Assembly: GCA_017743475.1 (NCBI GenBank)
Contig: JAGHYV010000023.1
Location: 1-56,833, forward strand
Length of the DNA stretch: 56,833 bases
Direction: 5' to 3'
From: Roseiflexus sp.
GTDB lineage: Bacteria > Chloroflexota > Chloroflexia > Chloroflexales > Roseiflexaceae
Within the stretch, counting starts at the first letter, position 1. Each line of letters opens with the position of its first letter. Below are positions 17,516-24,090 of this stretch, piece after piece. The notes under the pieces are model-generated. The model made no database searches and was not told the DNA's origin. It worked only from the letters and a program-made list of their open reading frames with translations. A program made the position numbers and the translations under genes.

Positions 17516-17848
17516 TCACTGTTCACTACCGAACATGTTCAGCAGCATTACACCAATAATGATCAGCACAATGCCGATGACTCCCGCCGTATTCAACTGC
17601 TCGCGCCACACAATTACCCCGATGACCGCAATAGCTGCCGTACCCAGACCCGACCAGATGGCATAGGCGATGCCAAGCGGAATAGTGCGCAGACTGAGCG
17701 ACATGAGGTAGAATGATGCACCATACCCGGCAATGACCAGGAGGGTTGGCAGCAGACGTATGAAGCCGTCAGTTGCTTTGAGGGCGTTCGTTCCAATGAG
17801 TTCGCATACGATTGCGCCGAAGAGAAGCGCTAGCCCACGAGGATCCAT
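17516..17848 (-). CDS. small multidrug resistance (SMR/EmrE-type) transporter
   Basis: This four-helix membrane protein of 110 aa is the standard SMR length. Helix 1 has the essential membrane Glu (AIVCELIGTNALKATDGF). The GLGTAAIAVIG stretch and WREQLNTAGVIGIVLIIIGV in helix 4 are typical. It should exchange protons for cationic drugs or guanidinium-type compounds as a homo- or heterodimer. Only one SMR gene is present here. The ATG at 17848 is divergent from cobS with 32 bp between. Confidence 0.9.
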   Translation of the reverse strand: MDPRGLALLFGAIVCELIGTNALKATDGFIRLLPTLLVIAGYGASFYLMSLSLRTIPLGIAYAIWSGLGTAAIAVIGVIVWREQLNTAGVIGIVLIIIGVMLLNMFGSEQ

Positions 17849-17880
17849 ATCACCCCTTTATTGAGACAAGAGTATGCATC

Positions 17881-18687
17881 GTGTCACCTGAGGATACCAC
17901 ATCACGGCGTGCACCACGCAACTGGTGGGGACCCTTCGCTCCCATTGGCGAGGCGCTGCGTTTTCTTACCATTCTTCCCATTCCGGGTTTGCCGCCAATG
18001 AGCGAGGAAGCGATCCCGCAATCAATCCGGTACTTCCCGATTGCCGGTCTGGTGATCGGATGCATGATTGCTGCAGTTGGCTGGGGCGCCGGTATGCTAT
18101 GGAACGAAACGGTACGCGCGGTTGTCCTGGTGGTCGCCTGGGGGGTGTTGACGGCAGGAATGCACCTTGACGGCTTGAGCGACACCTTTGATGGGGTGAT
18201 GAGCTGGCGTTCGCGTGAACGCAAACTGGAGATCATGCGCGACAGTCGAATAGGGGTGATGGGGGCGCTGGCGCTGGCGGCGGTGCTGGGGTTGAAAGCG
18301 GCGTTTCTGGCAGGCGCCGGAGACGCCTGGCTCACGGCGGTCGTGCTGGCGCCGGTGCTTGGGCGCTGGGCGGACGTATATGGCATTGTGCGCTTTCCGC
18401 CAGCGCGCGAAGGGGGCCTAGGACGCACCTTTCAGTCGTATCTGCGTCCCGGTGATTTTGCCAGCGCCAGCGTCGCAACGCTGGCACTGGCGCTGATTGT
18501 GGGTGGCGCTGGCGGCCTGATTGCGCTGGCGCTGGTCTGGATGGTGACCCACCTGCTGGGGCGCTGGTGGACGCGCGATCTGGGCGGGTTGACCGGCGAC
18601 ACCTATGGGGCGCTGTGCGAGATCGCCGAAGTTGTGGCCCTGGCAACCCTGACGTTGAGCGCGCCGATGCGCCTGCTGGCGACGTGA
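17881..18687 (+). CDS. cobS: adenosylcobinamide-GDP ribazoletransferase CobS
   Basis: This is the integral membrane enzyme (268 aa) that joins alpha-ribazole to adenosylcobinamide-GDP in the last steps of B12 synthesis. The metal-binding signature GMHLDGLSDTFDGVMSW and the following IMRDSRIGVMGALALA are diagnostic. Six or seven hydrophobic segments and an EALRFLTILPIPG N-terminus fit the family. I start at the GTG at 17881; upstream open codons would overlap the divergent SMR gene. Cobalamin supply connects with the B12-dependent ribonucleotide reductase 6 kb away. No other cob gene is adjacent, and no cobalamin riboswitch is visible in the 32-bp upstream gap. Confidence 0.92.
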   Translation: MSPEDTTSRRAPRNWWGPFAPIGEALRFLTILPIPGLPPMSEEAIPQSIRYFPIAGLVIGCMIAAVGWGAGMLWNETVRAVVLVVAWGVLTAGMHLDGLSDTFDGVMSWRSRERKLEIMRDSRIGVMGALALAAVLGLKAAFLAGAGDAWLTAVVLAPVLGRWADVYGIVRFPPAREGGLGRTFQSYLRPGDFASASVATLALALIVGGAGGLIALALVWMVTHLLGRWWTRDLGGLTGDTYGALCEIAEVVALATLTLSAPMRLLAT

Positions 18688-18714
18688 AGCACTACTCTGA
18701 GGGCCACAGGTTCA

Positions 18715-18855
18715 TTACGCTGCGCTGATCGCCAGTTCGCCAATGTGGTACGAATTGTGGGTCGCAATAATGTTAATCTCGCGCAGGATCGTGTGACGGT
18801 ATTCGCCGCTGTTCGGCAATGGCGCAAACAGATCAACATCGGGATCGTTAATGTG
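18715..18855 (-). pseudogene. fragment of DinB-family protein
   Basis: About 45 codons match the C-terminal part of DinB/DUF664-type four-helix proteins: DPDVDLFAPLPNSGEY followed by ILREINIIATHNSYHIGEL with the metal-binding His pair. Everything upstream is missing and the last helix is cut by a stop. It lies behind the thioredoxin-like gene. Confidence 0.6.
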
Positions 18856-18950
18856 GAGCACGGGTCTTCGGGTATTCACAGCGCTGGTTGCGCCGTCTGC
18901 GGGTGATGCCGGACCGATAATGTCTGCGAGAGTCGCCTGTGGCAGGAACG

Positions 18951-19406
18951 CTACCCCTGGCACGCAGCCGTCTGAGGATCGGAGCGGTTGTGAACCGGAT
19001 GGGCAATGCTGTTCACCTGAGTGGCCAGTTTCTCCGCGTCGGCAAATCCCAGGTTCACGAAGCGCACCACTCCCGTTGCGTCGATAACCACGGTCGCGGG
19101 GGCGGTCAGGATGCCGAGATGATCGACCAGGTGCGGATACTCCGACACTGGCAGGGTGCGCACCGTCACCTGATCGCCCAGATTGGCGCTCAGTCGCGCC
19201 AGTGCCGGCGCCTGACGGGTGCGACACTCAACGCAGCCAGGGGTCGAAAAGCCAACCACGGCGGGCTTGCCCGGCGGAATGATCCCCGCGAATGGCGTCT
19301 TGTGGGCAAGGGAGCGCAAATGCTGTGCGCGCCATGCGCGGATCGCCATCCACGCCAGCGCAATCACAACAGCAACAAGGATAATAATTAGCAGTCGTTC
19401 GATCAT
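18951..19406 (-). CDS. membrane-anchored thioredoxin-fold protein
   Basis: The protein has 151 aa. An N-terminal hydrophobic anchor (LLIIILVAVVIALAWMAI) is followed by a thioredoxin-like domain. The domain has the redox motif FSTPGCVECRTRQAPAL (CVEC in the CxxC position) and a cis-Pro region LTAPATVVID. It should act in thiol-disulfide exchange outside the membrane. It starts 28 bp after a DUF4395 gene. That pairing is common in Actinobacteria and Chloroflexota and suggests that the two proteins work together, perhaps with the membrane partner shuttling electrons (inference). Only a DinB remnant follows. Confidence 0.85.
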   Translation of the reverse strand: MIERLLIIILVAVVIALAWMAIRAWRAQHLRSLAHKTPFAGIIPPGKPAVVGFSTPGCVECRTRQAPALARLSANLGDQVTVRTLPVSEYPHLVDHLGILTAPATVVIDATGVVRFVNLGFADAEKLATQVNSIAHPVHNRSDPQTAACQG

Positions 19407-19434
19407 CTTTCAGAAGCGCAGCGAAGCAGCCTGG

Positions 19435-19881
19435 CTACCGACTGTGCACCAGGCGCTGAATCTGGAAGAAAATGAAGCATCCGACGCAGAAGCCGAACAC
19501 CAGGTTGATCGCCGCCAGCGCAACGACCAGCAGCGCCAGCGCCCATCCAACCGTCGGTGCACCGAGAAACAGCGCAAGACTTGCCAGAATGAGCACCGTC
19601 GCCCCCATCCCCTGCGCAAAACGGTGCGGCGCCGCATCTTCCTGGTGAATGTCGGGTCGCAGCAATCCGGCAGGGCGCAACACATCCCGATAGAGACGCT
19701 GGAACAGCGCCAGTGAAGGTGATATTGTACCGAGCGCCATGATGATCGCTGTTGTCGCTGCCAGCCATGGCAGGTCAGCGATGAATGCCACAAGCAAGAG
19801 GACGATCACCGCTGCCTGATTGACCCGCAGCGCAGTGCGGTCGAATCCAGGCAGGGTTGCATGATTCTGGTTTACGGACAT
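19435..19881 (-). CDS. DUF4395 membrane protein
   Basis: This membrane protein of 148 aa has about four helices. The C-terminal motif FGFCVGCFIFFQIQRL has a conserved Cys pair (CVGC) as in DUF4395. Known members often stand next to thioredoxin-like genes, as here, so a redox role is likely though unproven. The ATG at 19881 has AAGGAA 8 nt upstream and overlaps the stop of the glycosyltransferase gene by 10 bp, so translation may be coupled. Confidence 0.82.
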   Translation of the reverse strand: MSVNQNHATLPGFDRTALRVNQAAVIVLLLVAFIADLPWLAATTAIIMALGTISPSLALFQRLYRDVLRPAGLLRPDIHQEDAAPHRFAQGMGATVLILASLALFLGAPTVGWALALLVVALAAINLVFGFCVGCFIFFQIQRLVHSR

Positions 19882-21068
19882 GCCTGCGTTCCTTGCGTGA
19901 CTTTAACAGATTTGCTGGTATAATCATAGGCAACTTTATCTACTTTGTCAAGTTCTCTCGAGTTGCCCTGCCCGGCTGGATGCGCCGCAGTCCCACGAAC
20001 GAACGGTTCGACCTGATCGATGAACCGATCAGCGACCGCGTTCCAGTCATACCCTTCGACCTGCATCCGACCGAAGGCGCCATACGCTGCACGCTGGTCG
20101 GGGTTGCGCAGCAGTTCGATCAGCGCTTCCGCCAGTGCGCTAACGTCGCCCGGCGGCACGAGCAATCCGGCACGGCGATGTGGGACGACTTCAGGGATTG
20201 CTGCGGCAGTGGTTGCAACGATTGGCAAGCCGCTGACCATGGCTTCGAGAAAGACGATGCCGAACCCTTCCTGCACGCTCGGCAGGCAGAACACGTCGGC
20301 CTGGAAGTACATCTGCGCCACCACGTCATCGTCAGGAATGGCGCCGACCAGGTTCACCGCTGTGCCGAGGCGCAGTTCGGCGGCAAGCGCACGCAGGCGG
20401 GCGTGTTCCGGTCCATCGCCGACAATCACCGCACGCGCTCCAGGAACAGCCGCGCGAACCAGTGGCATGGCGCGCAACAGATCCGCGATATGCTTACGCG
20501 GGTACTGGCGCGCCACACAGAGGATTGTTGCGCCATCGCTGCGGCGGGGCGTTGCACGCGCAATGCGTTGCCAGCGCGCCAGGTCAATCCCTTCGGGAAC
20601 CAGCTGCACCCGTTGATGCGCTACGCCGTAGTGTCGTCGGATCGCTTCCCGGCAGTATGCCGAGGTCGTAATGACGCCGTCGGCATTGCGCGCGTTGATC
20701 CTTTCGAGCCGTGATAGCGACCAGAGCAGGCGCCGCACGAAGCCCCGTTCCTGGCGCGCTTCTTCCGCCAGAACCCCCTTGATGCTCACCAGATACGGTG
20801 TGCGTCGCGCGCGCTTCGACCAGAGAAAACCATCGATGTCGAAGCCAACGACAAGATCGTACCGCAGGCGATTGAGGAGCGCTGGCACATGCAGGTTGAA
20901 CAACAGTCGGCGCACCGTCAGGTTGCGGGGCCAGGGCTGGATGGGCGTCAGGCGCGTGACCTGGACGCCGCGCCGCTGAAGTGCGCGTTGCAGTCCGCCG
21001 ATTGCAACGGCAGTACCGCTCCCTTCTGCACTTGATTGAATCCACGAATCGATGAAAGCGATATTCAC
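19872..21068 (-). CDS. glycosyltransferase family 4 (GT-B)
   Basis: This sugar transferase of about 398 aa has two Rossmann-like halves. The N-terminal half begins with NIAFIDSW and a glycine-rich acceptor loop (SSAEGSGTAVAIGGLQRAL). The C-terminal GT4 domain has VPEGIDLARW, ILCVARQYPRKH, GDGPEHARLRALA and the nucleotide-sugar motif EGFGIVFLEAMVSGLPIVAT with the EX7E glutamates. The start is a GTG at 21068 with AAGGAAG upstream. The last 25 residues are polar and less conserved. No other envelope-polysaccharide gene is nearby, so the acceptor is unknown. Confidence 0.88.
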   Translation of the reverse strand: MNIAFIDSWIQSSAEGSGTAVAIGGLQRALQRRGVQVTRLTPIQPWPRNLTVRRLLFNLHVPALLNRLRYDLVVGFDIDGFLWSKRARRTPYLVSIKGVLAEEARQERGFVRRLLWSLSRLERINARNADGVITTSAYCREAIRRHYGVAHQRVQLVPEGIDLARWQRIARATPRRSDGATILCVARQYPRKHIADLLRAMPLVRAAVPGARAVIVGDGPEHARLRALAAELRLGTAVNLVGAIPDDDVVAQMYFQADVFCLPSVQEGFGIVFLEAMVSGLPIVATTAAAIPEVVPHRRAGLLVPPGDVSALAEALIELLRNPDQRAAYGAFGRMQVEGYDWNAVADRFIDQVEPFVRGTAAHPAGQGNSRELDKVDKVAYDYTSKSVKVTQGTQACP

Positions 21069-21183
21069 AACGGCTCTTCCTTCGGTATGACTTCTAGCGA
21101 TGAGTGCAGCATTCCACTGCACAATTGTACGTTATGGCGGAAACGGACGGATGTCCACGCAGAGACAAGGACATCTGGCAGCG

Positions 21184-23739
21184 CTAATCGGAGAGTGGTC
21201 GGGCGATGACGATGCGGAAGCCAATGTTATAGCGCCAGTAGTCTGGTGGAAGATGGCTACCGCGATACGTGGCTCGTGCATGGGCGGTGGTGGAGTTGAA
21301 CGACGATCCGCGCAGAATGTAGTGCCGTCGCTTTTCCGATCCCGTTGCGCCGGATGGATCGCCGTGGAGTCGTTCTGAGGGCGCGGGTCGTGCTCCGCCC
21401 GCTGTGTCGCTTCGTCGTGGTGGAGCGTCGATGCTACTCGCTGTCCATTCCCAGACATTCCCGATCAAATCATGAACGCCGTAGGGACTGACGCTGCCGG
21501 GGAAGCATCCCACCGGCGTCGTCGCCCAGCGCGATCGTCCATCCGGTCCGGCGCGGGTCTCGGCGACATTCGCAATTCCGGCGATCCAGTGGTCGCCCCA
21601 GGGAAAGCGACGTTTCACGCGCGCGCGCGGTCCCCAGGTAGCCGCCTTCTCCCACTCGGTTTCGAGCGGCAGACGAACGACCATGCCCGCTGGGAGACGC
21701 CCCTCGGCCGCCAGGGTGCGTGTCAGCCATGCGGCATAGGCCATAGCATCATGCCATGTCACCCCGACCACAGGCTGAGCGGGATTGTTGAAGCGCGGAT
21801 CGAACCAGTAGCGCGGTTTGGGATGTCCGGGGCGCGCCGCCAGGAAGCGTGCGTACTCTGCATTGGTGACCGGGTAGACACCAATCTGATACGACGGCAG
21901 ATCGATCCGCTGCGCTGGTCGTTCTTCGTCGTAGGGTGCATCATTGGAGCCAAACACGAAAACGCCAGCGTCAATCTGCGCCAGTGGCGGCAGCGGATCG
22001 GCAAATCGCGGGTCACCCAGGCGACCGAGCATCAGTCCAGCACGCACCCGATCCTCAACAGCAACGGTCAGATCGGCGATTATTGTCAGCAGGCGCTGCT
22101 GAACCTCGCGCACTACGTCTGGGTAACGCTGCGGGTCGATTGCTTCCAGGCAGGAAGATGCCAGGATTGCCGCCTGTTCAGGACGAGCAGTTGAAGCGCC
22201 AGTGCTGAGTCGGAGGGCATGGCGCGCAGGTTTTGCCGATTGTTGTGGCGTTTTCGGGGCGCCTGCATCTCCCGCGTCCCGGTTGCGGTCTGGTCGTCCG
22301 ATCAGATGCCATAGCGTTGCAGCACTGGCATCTTTCTCCTTCTCAGCGTGGCGGGGAGGCTGCAACGAGGGATCACTGGTGCGCAGCCATAGCGCAAGCG
22401 TCAACGTTTCGTGCCAGGTCGGATTATCAACATAGGGCGCAATCGTCGCCTCGAAGTCGTCAGTGCGCGCCAGAGCATACGCCGCGAGAAACATGCGCAG
22501 CGCGCGCTGCGGCATCGTGTATGCCTGCGGAGGCGCATCGCGTTCGGGATCAGCAAGCAACCCGACATCAAGCGCGCGCTCAATAATCGCCGCTACCTGC
22601 GCATCATTGGCGTCCGGTGCACCATCGCGCACCAGTTGCTCGACCATCGGGCGGGTCAGCGTCGCCGGATGCGCATCATCATCAGTCGCACGTTGCAGCG
22701 CCAGCGCCAGCGGAGCGAGTACAGTGACGGGCAACGCCGCTTCACCCCACAGCGCGGCGAGTACCCGCTGGTAGACTACAGCGCGCGCCGCTGGGAGCGT
22801 ATGTCCGCCCGCATCGGCAACAACGGCAATTGCCAGCGCGAGCGGCTCGAAGGTCAATGCGCGCAGCCCGTCGTCGATCAGCAGTCGCCCCTGAAGATCG
22901 GCAATCTGTTCGGCGATTGACCCGCCCCGCTGCAGCGCCGTTGTTGGCGTGTCAACCTTCGTCGCCTGATCGCGTACGACTCGCCGTCGGTTGAGCGCAG
23001 TGAGCAGACGGGCGACCATATCATCGACGTGGGCGCGCTCAAGGGGCGCGAAATGCACCCGCTGGAACCCATGGGCGTGCAGCAGGCGTCCTGGCGGCGG
23101 GTCGGCAGCCGCATACGGTCGACAGGCGCACACGTAGCGGTTGGCAGGAAAAGCGGCGACGATCTGCGTGACGACTGGCGCGCTGTGTGGTGTCACGTCA
23201 TCGATAACCACCAGCGCCTCGCCAGCGTAGAGCGCCTGCAGTACCATTCCTGCATGCATTGCAAGATCGTTTGCGTGCAACTGCGCTTCGATCAGCGACC
23301 TGGGATTGGCGCCTGGATCGATCTGCGGTGGCATCTCGATCACGACGGGCAGTGGAATTGGCAGCGACCAATCGACAAGCGGAGCTGCGGCACTCTCTGG
23401 TTCTCCTGTGACTGCCGCAGCGCACGCCAGCGCCAGGCGACGTACTGCGATGCTCTTCCCGCTGCCAGCGCCCCCTTCGAGCGCCAGGCGCACACGTGGC
23501 GTGCGCGCAAGATCGGCAAGTGTCTGAGGGGAACCTGCGCTGTCGCGCACAGGAACAATCCCCCGCTCGACATAGATTTCCGTCAGCGGGAGATGACCAA
23601 TGCCAAATGCTGCGAGACCGGCAATTGGGGCCGAACGAAGCAACTGGCCCACAATGGCTCGATAGTACTTCAACGCAGTGCTGTGATACAGGCAAACCGA
23701 ACAGATCGCCCCCAGGCGCCGTTTGGGACAGATGCGCAC
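21184..23739 (-). CDS. NACHT-type P-loop ATPase fused to FGE-sulfatase (C-type-lectin-fold) domain
   Basis: The protein has 851 aa. A short N-terminal helix region carries LPLTEIYVERGIV, a phrase typical of Chloroflexota NACHT proteins. A STAND/NACHT ATPase follows, with Walker A GGAGSGKS (about 89-96) and Walker B ALVVIDD (about 175-181). After it come a helical winged-helix/ARM-like region to about 480 and a Pro/Ala-rich bridge. From about 610 to the end lies a formylglycine-generating-enzyme-like domain (VFVFGSNDAPYDEERPAQ, YPVTNAEYARFL, VTWHDAMAYAAWL, LPLETEWEKAA, GNVWEWTASS, ILRGSSFN, NIGFRIV). The copper-site cysteines of true FGE are not evident, so the C-terminal part is more likely a ligand-binding fold than an enzyme. 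STAND ATPases with such sensors are signalling or conflict proteins. The GTG start at 23739 lies 11 nt after a TATAAT. Confidence 0.8.
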   Translation of the reverse strand: MRICPKRRLGAICSVCLYHSTALKYYRAIVGQLLRSAPIAGLAAFGIGHLPLTEIYVERGIVPVRDSAGSPQTLADLARTPRVRLALEGGAGSGKSIAVRRLALACAAAVTGEPESAAAPLVDWSLPIPLPVVIEMPPQIDPGANPRSLIEAQLHANDLAMHAGMVLQALYAGEALVVIDDVTPHSAPVVTQIVAAFPANRYVCACRPYAAADPPPGRLLHAHGFQRVHFAPLERAHVDDMVARLLTALNRRRVVRDQATKVDTPTTALQRGGSIAEQIADLQGRLLIDDGLRALTFEPLALAIAVVADAGGHTLPAARAVVYQRVLAALWGEAALPVTVLAPLALALQRATDDDAHPATLTRPMVEQLVRDGAPDANDAQVAAIIERALDVGLLADPERDAPPQAYTMPQRALRMFLAAYALARTDDFEATIAPYVDNPTWHETLTLALWLRTSDPSLQPPRHAEKEKDASAATLWHLIGRPDRNRDAGDAGAPKTPQQSAKPARHALRLSTGASTARPEQAAILASSCLEAIDPQRYPDVVREVQQRLLTIIADLTVAVEDRVRAGLMLGRLGDPRFADPLPPLAQIDAGVFVFGSNDAPYDEERPAQRIDLPSYQIGVYPVTNAEYARFLAARPGHPKPRYWFDPRFNNPAQPVVGVTWHDAMAYAAWLTRTLAAEGRLPAGMVVRLPLETEWEKAATWGPRARVKRRFPWGDHWIAGIANVAETRAGPDGRSRWATTPVGCFPGSVSPYGVHDLIGNVWEWTASSIDAPPRRSDTAGGARPAPSERLHGDPSGATGSEKRRHYILRGSSFNSTTAHARATYRGSHLPPDYWRYNIGFRIVIARPLSD

Positions 23740-23750
23740 AGGTTCGGGAT

Positions 23751-23756
23751 ATTATA
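23751..23756 (-). promoter_or_regulatory. -10 element of the NACHT-FGE gene
   Basis: Perfect TATAAT on the minus strand, 11 nt before the GTG start, implying a leader of only a few nucleotides. The -35 region is weak. Confidence 0.4.
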
Positions 23757-23845
23757 CCGCTTTTTCTACAGTACATCGTAGGTTTTTGTGCAGTTCGCCG
23801 TATCTACTATCAAGTGTAAAGATTTTCTTTCGTTTGCCTTGCACC

Positions 23846-23874
23846 TTGACACGCGCGCCTGTCTGTGCTATTCT
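23846..23874 (+). promoter_or_regulatory. promoter of the ribonucleotide reductase
   Basis: Consensus TTGACA (23846-23851), a 17-bp spacer and TATTCT (23869-23874). The start would be near 23881, inside the first NrdR-box-like site, leaving a leader of about 210 nt. Confidence 0.65.
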
Positions 23875-23878
23875 TGCC

Positions 23879-23926
23879 GCGCTATATTTAGAACTGCTTC
23901 TGGTGAACCAATACAATATGTGGATA
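23879..23926 (+). promoter_or_regulatory. tandem NrdR-box-like operators
   Basis: Two 16-bp sites (23879-23894 with core CTATATTTAG, 23911-23926 with core CAATATGTGG) match the NrdR core CwATATwTwG at about 9 and 8 of 10 positions. They are separated by 16 bp, that is three helical turns from centre to centre. Paired spacing of 15-16 bp is the known hallmark of NrdR control of RNR genes. They overlap the transcription start, as expected for repression. Confidence 0.6.
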
Positions 23927-23932
23927 ACTTCC

Positions 23933-23981
23933 GTGAAACCATTGCCTCTTGCTCCCCATTAGGAACGAGAGACTGTTTCAC
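23933..23981 (+). promoter_or_regulatory. structured RNA hairpin in the RNR leader
   Basis: An outer 7-bp stem (23933-23939 with 23975-23981) encloses an internal loop and an inner stem (23946-23955 with 23962-23971; nine pairs, one G-U, one mismatch) closed by a 6-nt loop. No T run follows, so it is not a terminator, and it lies 110 nt before the start codon. Confidence 0.5.
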
Positions 23982-24090
23982 CTGGCTTTACAATAACCGA
24001 ATCGCTTTACATAGTGACAAACGGTGTATAGTATCGGCGTACCAGATGCGTGCGCCGCTGGATGTGGTCTGTCTCAGGAGGTCAGGCAAG

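Noticed and set aside
23790..24090. Cobalamin riboswitch upstream of the B12-dependent RNR
   Set aside because: I could not find the conserved B12-box or the usual multi-stem layout; only a two-part hairpin is present.
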